Shown one piece after another: positions 53,787-62,284 of a DNA stretch of 64,000 nucleotides. The DNA lies in NCBI GenBank assembly GCA_030220185.1, contig JASPKZ010005704.1, positions 458,001 through 522,000 on the forward strand, given 5' to 3'. Positions within the stretch are counted from its first letter, which is position 1. Each line of letters begins with the position of its first letter. A model generated the notes under the pieces. The model ran no database searches, had not been told where the DNA came from, and saw nothing but the letters and a program-made list of their open reading frames with translations. Source of the DNA: Diploptera punctata (lineage: Eukaryota > Arthropoda > Insecta > Blattodea > Blaberidae). The position numbers were made by a program, and so were the translations under genes.

Positions 53787-54524
53787 AGAAACTTGTCCCT
53801 AAAAAGGGTAGAGAATGACGGGGACGGATCTGATGATGAGCTCTCGGACTCTACAAAAGGCTCCAAATAGTCAGCGCAACATATAACCTCTTTCTACCAA
53901 AAAAAGATATCTCACACATTCAAACCACTGAAATGAAATTTTTAAGATCTGTAAAAGGATGTACACGCATGGATAGATTACACAATGAATCAATAAGAAA
54001 TGAACTGGAGATATTTTCAATACTCGATAAACTAGAAGAGCACAAATACCAATGGAAAGAATTAAAATATATATGCAGTCAATATGCCCATTTCACCAAT
54101 TAATGTTTTAAAATGGTCAACAAGTTTCTACAGCCAAGCTGTCATTCTCAAGACCAGATATTGACCAACAAGTTTCTACAGCCAAACTGTCATTCTCAAG
54201 ACCAGATATTGACTCAGTCAATATCTGGTCTTGAGAATGACAGCTTGGCTGTAGAAACTTGTTGACCATTTTAAAACATTAATTGGTGAAATGGGCATAT
54301 TGACTGCATATATATTTTAATATTTTATCACCAAGAAGATCACTTGTGTATTAAATGGAAAGAACATTTAGACAGAATGGACAATATAAGATTACCCAAA
54401 AAGTTTAACACCTACAAACCACATGGAAAATGATCTTTGGGACGGCCAAGGAAACGATGGACTTGAGACCGGAACAGGTCGCATTGACATAATCCTGGAA
54501 AGGAAGAAGAAGAAGAAGAAGAAG
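53787..54524 (+). mobile_element. LINE-D relative inside repeat N, itself split by foldback 3
   Basis: 53880-54061: KKDISHIQTTEMKFLRSVKG, CTRMDRLHNESIRNELEIFS, HKYQWKE. 54365-54470: HLDRMDNIRLPKKF, NTYKPHGK, then SLGRPRKRWT. A weak hairpin (GGTC-GCAT-TGAC) and (GAA)n tail follow. Possible TSD AAGAAAG(A/G)AAC at both ends. Confidence 0.82.
54062..54353. repeat. foldback element 3, PLE-related, perfect 11 bp TSD
   Basis: Flanked by AATGGAAAGAA at 54051-54061 and 54354-54364. Arms of over 100 bp (TATATATGCAGTCAATATGC to GACCAGATATTGAC against its complement). The left arm has a 48 bp internal tandem duplication. Outward, the right arm reads CTTGAGAATGACAGC-TTG-GCTGTAGAAAC, then TTGTTGACC. Stem ACAGC/GCTGT is perfect, followed by GAAAC, as in the PLE 3' motif. 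Excision of element plus one TSD restores WKEHLDRM in LINE-D. Confidence 0.88.
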
Positions 54525-54592
54525 AAAGGAACTACTTTGTCGCGTACTTATTGATTCTACATCCTACGCCGGTGTCCATACCCGCTCACTTG

Positions 54593-55813
54593 AGCGCAGT
54601 GTCCTTTATATCCCTCCTCATCACACTATGTCAGAGACTGCCAAACTTTACCATCTTTTAGAAACAAATTGAAAATAAAATTACTAACAGAAACAACTCA
54701 CTAATATTACTTTTTAAAAGTTAATAATGTGTTTTTTTCATTATTTAATAAAAATATATTTAAGATTTGTTAATATATTTACCTAATGCCTTGTCTAAAA
54801 CGCATAGATTAATTCATTGTAGTTTATTACTTTCTTTGTATTTTTTCTTTCTTTTCTTTTTATGTATAGTAGATTCGAGCTGTTATTCCTTTCTGTATTC
54901 ATTCTATCATTAATTTAATTTTAATTGTATTTAATTTCATTGTATTATTAGACATTATTTTCATTATTATTCAATTTCACAGACTATTTAACTCATGCCC
55001 CAAATGGGAGTCAATGGCAAATCACGTTTCAATGATTTCTGTTTTACAACCAACCACAGTCGTATTTCACCAAATATTTATCAGTGTTATATTTACCATA
55101 TTAAAGAAGGCTCCTCCTTTTTAATATTCTGAACAGGTCTGACCATTATTTTGCAGTGACTGAGCCTGTAAGAAATACGGCTACCAGATTGTATATATGG
55201 TGCATAGATGTCAACACATCAGGAGTTAATATAAAAACATTTGTAGGAATTTATTATACCACCAAAAAAAGAAACCACTGTTTGCACTTTCTTAAATGTA
55301 TTTTTTCCCAGGTAATAATCCAGAAAAATGTAATTGTCATATTTACATCATACGACATCAGAAATGAATTAATATACAGTTTGATGCGTTCCATTTTTTC
55401 TCCACTAGAGAGCATTCTTACAATATTGCGTTCCTTTGGCAATAAATAGTATGATCTGGTTGAAGTGATAAACAAAAGAAGCAGATGAAGCGTACATATC
55501 GATTCTCATTTGTTTTCAAACATCGCCGTTTACATTAAATATATAAATATTTTAAAATAACTGTAGTTAAATAATGATTTGTGAGTAAAGAGCTTAATTT
55601 TATTCGTTAAATAGTCCTAACAAATGCCACTCTTGATTTCCAAATTCTCTAGATAAATTCACTCCTCACGAAATTTGGAAACCACTCGTGGCATTACTTA
55701 TGGCTATTATTGTAATTGTTTGTATTTATATGTAACATATGTTTGTCCTGGTGAGTGGAAGAGCAGGCCACATGGCCTTAACTCCACCAGGCTAAATAAA
55801 TCTATTCTAAATT
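54593..55813 (+). mobile_element. LINE-I 3' end split by MITE M
   Basis: 54625-54700 gives (frameshifted) QRLPNFTIF and KQIENKITNRN, resembling the ORF end of LINE-I. The 3' end (55750-55800) reads GTGAGTGGAAGAGC, AGGCCACATGGCCT, TAACTCCACCAG, AATAAAT, close to LINE-I at 31028-31072. The MITE lies between. Confidence 0.75.
54983..55706 (-). mobile_element. MITE-like element M, near-full copy
   Basis: Minus-strand copy of about 720 bp: hairpin end at 55706-55600, CCAAT end at 54983-55060. On the plus strand: CCAAATGGGAGTC, CAATCACG-type and CCAACCACAG boxes, GTATATATGG near 55191, and a 97-codon frame (55156-55449) ending LESILTILRSFGNK, matching the 41 kb copy. Flanks do not show the TCA duplication. 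Confidence 0.85.
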
Positions 55814-55930
55814 GTAAATAACCAATGAAAAGCGAGTAGGTCACATGGTTTTGTTTTTACGGGGATAACTTTAGGAGTGGATAGCCTTAAGCTCGGAATT
55901 GGTACAGCTTATAGAGACCGACGTATTAAG

Positions 55931-56290
55931 TTGCTGAAAGCGAAGTTAACAGTCTGCAGAAGTAAACGATAGTTGATGGATAGTTTAAATAGTGAGATTG
56001 TTTATACAGTACATATAGTCCAGTAGGTCAGATCCCGCATGTAAACACATTAACAAGATATTTAGATTTGTTGCAGAACGCCGCTAGCACAAATCTCAAG
56101 GAAATACTTGGTTAGCGTCACGTGAAGAAAGAGGCATTGGGAAGACATTATCTGACCTCGAGGTACGAATACGTAATTTCAAAACACTTTGCATCTTTTA
56201 TAACATGATTGATGTAATCATACCAACATAGAGATACAAGTGGTGGATTCAAGTAGTTCATTTTTACTTTACGCTAGAACATGCGCGTTG
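55931..56290. other. unassigned sequence
   Basis: No motif recognised. Confidence 0.35.
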
Positions 56291-56296
56291 CACACA

Positions 56297-56795
56297 CATT
56301 CATTCATAGTGTTCTGCTCAAGAGCAGGTCTTTCACTGCAAACTAAGCATTCTCCACTCTTTCCTTGACTCAGCTTTCCTTTTTGTATCTCCATACAAAC
56401 CATTTATTTTAATATTGTCTATCATCTGATGTCTTTTTCTGCCTCTAACTTTCTTTCCGTTGACCATTCCTTCTAGAGCATCCATCAGGGCAGTTTCTTC
56501 TTAGCCAGTGGCCAATCCAATTTCTTTTCCTCTTCTTTATGAGTTCCAGCATTGTTCTTCTTTCACCCACTCTGTCTAGCACATCTTCATTTCTTACTTT
56601 GTCTGTCCATTTTATACGTTCCATTCTTCTCCATATCCACATCTCAAAAGCTTCCAGTCGCTTTTCCTCATTCCGTCGTAATGTTCACGTCTCCGCACCA
56701 TATAATGCTACACTCCACACAAAGCACTTCACTAGCCTCTTTCTTATTTCTCTTGCCAAAGGTCCGCAGAAAATTATGAAAATCCTACAAATTAA
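56297..56795 (-). mobile_element. LINE-O C-terminal fragment (BovB/RTE-like), SINE2 partner candidate
   Basis: The minus strand 56642-56445 encodes MWIWRRMERIKWTDKVRNED, VLDRVGERRTMLELIKKRKR, NWIGHWLRRN, a very common insect LINE tail. Upstream (56790-56650) decayed YGAETWTLR-type codons. The 3' end (56344-56297) reads TTTGCAGTGAAAGACCTGC, TCTTGAGCAGAACACTATG, AATGAATG, matching the SINE2 tail. Confidence 0.85.
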
Positions 56796-56899
56796 GTTTA
56801 AGAAGAAGAAGAAGAAGATATCGTTTGAGGCTTGTAATTCAGAGCTTCCGGGATCAAACTCCGTTATCTACCAACCTGATTGAATTTCTTTTTCCTTAT

Positions 56900-57553
56900 G
56901 TTCACATTGGAAATGCATTACAGGAACTCTTTGTCTTCCCAACTCTTTAAAAAAAAGTTAAACTGAAAATATATGAAACTGTTATTCTACCAGTTATATT
57001 ATATGGGTGCGAAACATGGACTCTTACTTTAAGGGAGGAAAGGAGATTACAAGTATTTGAGAATAAAGTTCTTAGGAAAATGTTTGGACCAAAGAGAGAT
57101 GAACAGACAGGTGAATGGAGAAGAACTATATAACAAGTGAACTTACATGGGTCTTTTGCGTTATATAGAGATCCGCATTGTAATTAAGAACAGTTAAGTC
57201 TCGTTTTTAGACTGCGATGGGCAGGACAATTGGCACGTAAGAGAATGAAATACGTGCATGGAATATACTTGTAGGAAAACCAACATAAACTCCGCCACTA
57301 TTGTGTTTTCTTTATGTAATTGTAATGTTAATGTTTCTAGTGTATAATGCTATTGTGTTATTATTTAATTGTAATATTATTATTGTGTTTTCTTTATGTA
57401 ATTGTAATGTTATCGCTGTTTTTTGTTGTTTATTTTTCTTTACACTAGTAGCAATTATTACTTTATTGTAACGGACTGTCAACAGCACGTACGGCTTACT
57501 GCCCGTGCGACCCATATTTGTAAATAACATTGTATTTTGTCTAATATAAAGTC

Positions 57554-57622
<69 letters not shown>

Positions 57623-57745
57623 TAGGAAAATCACAGGGAAAACTCCCAGTTGGTAGACCAAGAATGAGGTGGGAGAATAACATTAACCATGATTTGACGG
57701 AAGTAGACTATACAGGGGATGATTGGAAAACATTAGATCAATAAT
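56900..57745 (+). mobile_element. LINE-A split by LINE-G
   Basis: 56910-57282 runs from the ALQRLL region through YGCETWTLTLREERR to ACTTGTAGGAAAACCA. It resumes at 57623 (TAGGAAAATCACAGGG, then LPVGRPRMRWENNI) and stops at about 57740 in an (AAT)n run, without the family 3' end. Small indels throughout. Confidence 0.87.
57283..57622 (+). mobile_element. LINE-G 3' UTR copy with (TAC)n tail
   Basis: Flanked by TAGGAAAA(C/T)CA at 57272-57282 and 57623-57633 (one mismatch). It contains only 3' UTR: the AATGCTATTGTGTTATTATT unit, GTAACGGACTGTCAACAGC, GTACGGCTTACTGCCCGTGC, then TAATATAAAGTCC and 22 or so TAC units (57553-57621). The frame reading a valine run here is microsatellite. Confidence 0.92.
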
Positions 57746-57797
57746 AATAATAATAAATATTATTATTATTATTATTTGAATGCAGGCTTTCACTCAA

Positions 57798-57862
<65 letters not shown>
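57741..57862. repeat. (AAT)n / (ATT)n microsatellites
   Basis: AAT run at 57741-57757 and ATT runs at 57758-57773 and 57799-57862, separated by about 25 bp. Confidence 0.9.
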
Positions 57863-57864
<2 letters not shown>

Positions 57865-58305
57865 ATACAGTCATCAAGACAGGTGGTGTAGAGACAAATA
57901 CAATGAATAAACCGTTTGAAGCAGACAGTTGGAGGAGACACGGTGTGTACCTGACGCCATAGAATGCATATTATGTGTACAGAGAGAGTCTGTCTTAACA
58001 ATAGCTATATACGTTCCCATTACTATAGATTGTTTTCAACACAGAAATCTGTGGAGAGCATTTTCCAGGAAGCTGGAGATGTAATAACTTTACATAAGTG
58101 CCATCCAGCTGTATGCAAACTGTTGTTGGCGCAAATTTAACGACTTCGCTGATAAAAGTGCACGGGGTCACAAAGCGAATGGGGAATCTAAAAACCTCTT
58201 ATAGTTCACCTTCTAACAAGTCTATCGATAAAATATCAGCATTTTTATTTGCACTATTTTATATCGTTAATGTAGTTTCGAGTTATTGTGATTGTTATAT
58301 TCAGA
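57863..58305. other. unassigned sequence
   Basis: Frame 58098-58310 (+) has no motif. No repeat partner seen. Confidence 0.35.
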
Positions 58306-58309
58306 TGTA

Positions 58310-59056
58310 ATAACACTAAGAAATTGGGACTGGAAGTAAATATCAATAAAAATAAATACATGCTCACACATAGAAATACATCATACGGTGCAAATGGACA
58401 ACTAATGAGGGAAATTTTGAGGAAGTGGCTGAATTCAAATACCTAGGAACAATAATCACAAACAGGAATGAGATGCACAAAGAAATTAAACATAGGCTCA
58501 ATTCTGAAAATGCGTGCTATTATGCATTGCAGAGACTCTTGATGTCCCAACTCCTTTCAAAAAACGTTCAACTGAAAATATATAAAACTATTATTCTACC
58601 AGGTATATTATATGGATGCGAAACATGGACTCTTACTTTACTGGAGGAAAGGAGATTAGGAGAATTTGAGAATAAGGTACTTGGGAAAATTTTTGGACCA
58701 AAGGGAGATGAACAAACAGGTGAATGGAGAAGACTTCATAACAGTGAATTACATGGTCTTTATAGGAAGCCAGATATAATGAGAACAATTAAGTCTCTTA
58801 CACTGCGATGGGCAGGACATGTGGCACGAATGGGAAATGAAAGATGTGCATGGAAGCTTCTTGTAGGAAAACCCAGAGGAAAAACGCCCAGTTGGTAGAC
58901 CAAGAATGAGGTGGGAGAATAACATTAACTGTGATTTGAGGGAAACATATTATACAGGGAATGATTGGAAAACATTAGCTCAGGATAGGGATGTATGCAG
59001 AGCTAATGTCCGCGTGGCCATGAACCTACGGGTTCGATAGTGCCAGTGAGCTAGTT
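58310..59056 (+). mobile_element. LINE-A copy, nearly open
   Basis: Starts at the AATAACACTAAG truncation zone. Frameshift near 58405, then 58425-58898 open (AEFKYLGTIITNRNEMH, YGCETWTLTLLEERR, LRWAGHVARMGNERCAW), another shift at the KPRGK block, and the family 3' end with a degenerate tail (GAGCTAGTTAGG). Confidence 0.9.
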
Positions 59057-59074
59057 AGGTTCTATGTACATAAG

Positions 59075-60290
59075 GGTTTTATTAGATTAAAATTAAGATA
59101 TATACAATGTTATTTACAAATATCGATCACACGGGCAGTAAGCCGTACGTGCTGTTGACAGTCCGTTACAATAAGTTGATATTTGGTAATAATATACGTA
59201 AAACAAAAAGAAAACACAATAATATTACAATTATATATCAATACAATTACATTATACATTAACTTAGTTATGTAGAATTATTAAGAATTAATGGTATTGC
59301 AATTTGTTAACATATATTTATTCATGAATAAGTGTTGTTCTTCTACAAGCCGGAGGGTCGAGGGCTCAAGTCCCGTTGGGGTCAGGATTTTTAAACTGAC
59401 CCAAACCCTCTGGCGGCACTATGGCCCTGGGGTCGACTTAGCCTCTAACGGAAATGAGTACCAGGCGCTTGTTCTGGGGTAAAGGCGGCCGTCACGCAGG
59501 GCTGACAACCCGGCTGACGTAAAGTGCCGATTGTCTAGAAAAAGTGGGAGCCTTAACTTCCTACTACCCCAAGGGCCTCCGGACCTGTTGTGGGATCACT
59601 TTACTTTACTTTATAAGTGTTGTTCTTATTTTCCGCGTTTTGTCCAGAAATCTACCCAAGTTTAACCAATTTCCTGGATTTACCAGTAACTCGTAGCATG
59701 CAAATCTTTCACGATTTGAATTTAGAAATCTTTCCGGTAATAACTGACGCCTCCAATATTCCAAATCGTTACATTGTCCTAATATATGTATCTCATCTTC
59801 AAAGCTCCCGCACATTGGGCATATTCGCATATCGTGATAGTCGCTAATTTTTAAAAATTTCCATGCCCCTAACCTGAACCAAACAAGCCCTGATCTCTCT
59901 TTAAATCCTTGGTTGAGTATATAAGATTCTTTTCCCCAAACTTGTTTTAGGCCTCTTTGTAAAAACAGTGAGCGTTTTCCCGCACATTCGGCGAACATAT
60001 TTTGTCGGTTTATATCTAAGTACCTACTTCTTATTTTTCTCTACACATTCTTGCGATTTTCAGTCACTTTTTCCCATATCCAGCCCATCCCAATCTTTTG
60101 GAGTTCCCTCCTAACCTCGTCTGTTCAGAATTTCACATTTGCGTTCCTAATTTGGTGATCGTAACAAATTGCTCTGAGCATTGTTTGTTCACCTTGGATT
60201 AGCCGCAACCAGTACTTGAGTACACGAATTTTCCAGTTTATGTCGTCCTTAATTTTTAAAATATAATACATGTTTGTGTTTTAGTATTTG
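59075..60290 (-). mobile_element. LINE-G, longest coding copy, split by SINE3
   Basis: From about 60260 the minus strand reads INWKIRVLKYWLRLIQGEQT, MLRAICYDHQIRNANVKF, stop, TDEVRRELQKIGMGWIWEKV, then the open frame 59998-59606 with FAECAGKRSLFLQRG, GLVWFRLGAWKFLK and the finger CPMCGSFEDEIHILGQC. The 3' UTR continues at 59327-59075 after SINE3. R1/I/LOA-type C-terminus. Confidence 0.9.
59343..59612 (+). mobile_element. SINE3, 5'-truncated, perfect 15 bp TSD
   Basis: Flanked by ATAAGTGTTGTTCTT at 59328-59342 and 59613-59627. It lacks the A-box part of the head and starts at CTACAAGCCGGAGGGTC. The B box GGCTCAAGTCCC and the body are present. Confidence 0.95.
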
Positions 60291-60640
60291 CACGCTGTCT
60301 TCTAATATTACGTCATCACTGTGAATTTTAAACCCTTAAATTCGTAATATATCCTTTTGGACACATCAGTTGGTTTAACTAATTTTATTATTTTAATAAA
60401 TTAGATGAAAACGAACAAAATTAAACTACTTAAATGTGTGTATAATTATACAATGTACACCCTTAGACAAAAACATTAGTCATCTCTTGATTCTATCAAC
60501 CGATCGGGGAACTTCGTGAGCACTCGCAGAAGCCTTATTCACATTAACACGTTTTCAGTAATTGTACTGTGTTGTTTGCTAGTTAACGCAGTGCGCACTC
60601 AAGTAACATAAAAGAGAGAGCTTGCCTTTGTGTGTTTCCG

Positions 60641-60711
60641 TGGTCGAGAGGTTTAACACACACATCTGCGTTCGTAACCTCACGGGTTCGATTCCCGTTC
60701 TACTTTTTTTT
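60641..60711 (+). other. tRNA-like module with pol III boxes and T-run
   Basis: TGGTCGAGAGG (60641-60651) fits the A-box consensus and GGTTCGATTCC (60685-60695) is a perfect B box, 44 nt apart as in tRNAs. The T-arm ACGGG/CCCGT pairs, and a T-run begins at 60703. The acceptor arm does not pair, so this is not a functional tRNA gene as far as I can see. Confidence 0.65.
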
Positions 60712-60874
60712 ACTGAATGTTAGGATAGCATTTCGCCTGTAATATAGTTTCATATTTAATTTTATATTTGAGTTTTATGGCTTTAATGCACACACAAAAC
60801 ACATAAATGAAAACCTTCTAATAATTAAATGAAGAAAGAAAATAATATCTTCTAAAATGAAAACTTTAACAAAA

Positions 60875-61102
60875 TTAATATCGGGTGTATGAACCCTCAG
60901 CATCTATTACCGCCCTCAATCTGCGGGGCATTGATGCAATCAAATTTCTACAGTCACGTGGACTTTCGGCTAGAGCATCCCAGACGTCCTGAATTTGTGC
61001 CCATAAGCCATCTTTCGTCTTTCGTGCATCTGCAGGACAATTAGAGTTCATTATAAACAAACTTGTTAGAGGCTGTTGCTTTTGCGCAGAACGTGTGCGC
61101 AT
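60875..61102 (-). pseudogene. Tc1-type transposase, C-terminal end
   Basis: 75 codons. The second half, KTKDGLWAQIQDVWDALAES, then CRNLIASMPRRLRAVIDAEG, SYTRY*, matches the characteristic C-terminus of Tc1-like transposases (SMPRRxxAVIxAxGGxTxY). The DNA-binding and DDE parts are absent. The N-terminal 25 codons are not recognisable. Confidence 0.85.
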
Positions 61103-61252
61103 CAGTCTATTAAAATCAATACATTGACATCACCTAGAACAAACCCTGAATGTGGTAAAATAATTGTTACAATAACGACATTAACATTGATTTAGTTCAA
61201 TTGTCAAAATAAAATGTATTTAATTCATGAAACATTTTAATACAAATATCAC

Positions 61253-61336
61253 GAAAAAAAACTACATAATTGAGGACGCGAACCTGCGACCTTCATTAAC
61301 AGAAACAGTGACTGCATGCTTTACCGCTGACCTAAC
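61253..61336 (-). other. second tRNA-like module, facing the first
   Basis: Minus strand: TAGGTCAGCGG (61334-61324, one mismatch to the A box) and GGTTCGCGTCC (61284-61274, one mismatch to the B box), then a T-run at 61261-61254. It lies about as far from the right TIR as the other module lies from the left TIR. Confidence 0.5.
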
Positions 61337-61503
61337 AGGGCACATAGGAGTATCTTCACTCAGTTCATGCCACATAACGCAGTAGCTCAGGGCCTGCACA
61401 ATTATGACTAGTTTACTAGTGTGAACCCAGCGCTGTGTCGAGTAGGACTTAGAAGAAATATGCGTTCAAGAGATGACTCATTTTTTTTTGTCTAAGGGTG
61501 TAC

Positions 61504-62284
61504 CTAATAATAATAATAACAGTTATGCAAGATTCCATTTTTCACTGCGGTCCGCCACATTCGAATAACCAACAGAAGAAATTTGTGTTTTGTCAATTTA
61601 GTGGTTAAAAGTTTCTGAAAATTGTTTGTGTTATTTAGACTCAGATAAAACCAGGAAATAGAAATTAAGTAAAAATAATTAAGAACATATTTTTGTCAAA
61701 ATACGTTTAATAAGTGTGTGTTCCTGTTTAGGGAGAAGTCTTCAAATGCAATTAAAGGTTGCAGTTTACATAGCTGTAATTAAAACCAACTTGCGAATCC
61801 CGTAATAAACATTTACACTAACTAAATTCTCTTGTAACGAATTTCATTATTCCTGTTGAGAAGTTTCTTTTTTTTATTCATCATAAAAGAGACTTAATTC
61901 AGTTACACAGGAATAGAAATTTTATTAAAAGTTGCTTTACTTCTCACTCCATTCAATGTAATTGTATTGTTCATTATTTCATTTCAACTACGTTGTAAAA
62001 CTTGATAACTGAATTGTCTCATTTTTTTCTGTACAATGTACTAATTGACGGTTCTTTTTTTTAACATAAGACATTTTTATTTCGCAGAGGGAAATTCAAA
62101 TAACTTACTGTTAAAATGAGGTGTCGTACGTAATAAAATTTACTTTCTTTCTTTTCACACCTGTAAAACATTATTTAGTAGGTAACTAACTACTTAATTT
62201 TACCTTAGTGATCGCGTTACTAATTTCCGAAAATGATTTGCAACGATCAATTTATAATTTACAAAAATAACTACCAAAATTTAA
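61504..62284. other. unassigned sequence
   Basis: Very AT-rich, no frame with a motif, no repeat partner seen. Confidence 0.35.

Larger units (their letters stand above)
53700..55930 (-). repeat. dispersed repeat N, inverted copy in three pieces
   Basis: 53705-53785 (CATTCACGAAGAATAACAAG), 54525-54592 (GGAACTACTTTGTCGCGTAC) and 55814-55930 (AAAAGCGAGTAGGTCACATG) are contiguous, inverted, at 48030-48215. LINE-D and LINE-I separate them. 53433-53699 is unassigned. Confidence 0.65.
60458..61500. mobile_element. Tc1-like DNA transposon remnant
   Basis: Terminal inverted repeats of about 33-35 bp, CACCCTTAGACAAAAA... with AGTCATCTCTTGA, at 60458-60490 and 61466-61500. TA dinucleotides lie at both outer edges (60456-60457, 61501-61502), as expected for Tc1/mariner insertions. 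Internally it holds only the end of a transposase on the minus strand and two tRNA-like modules. Non-autonomous. Confidence 0.87.
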
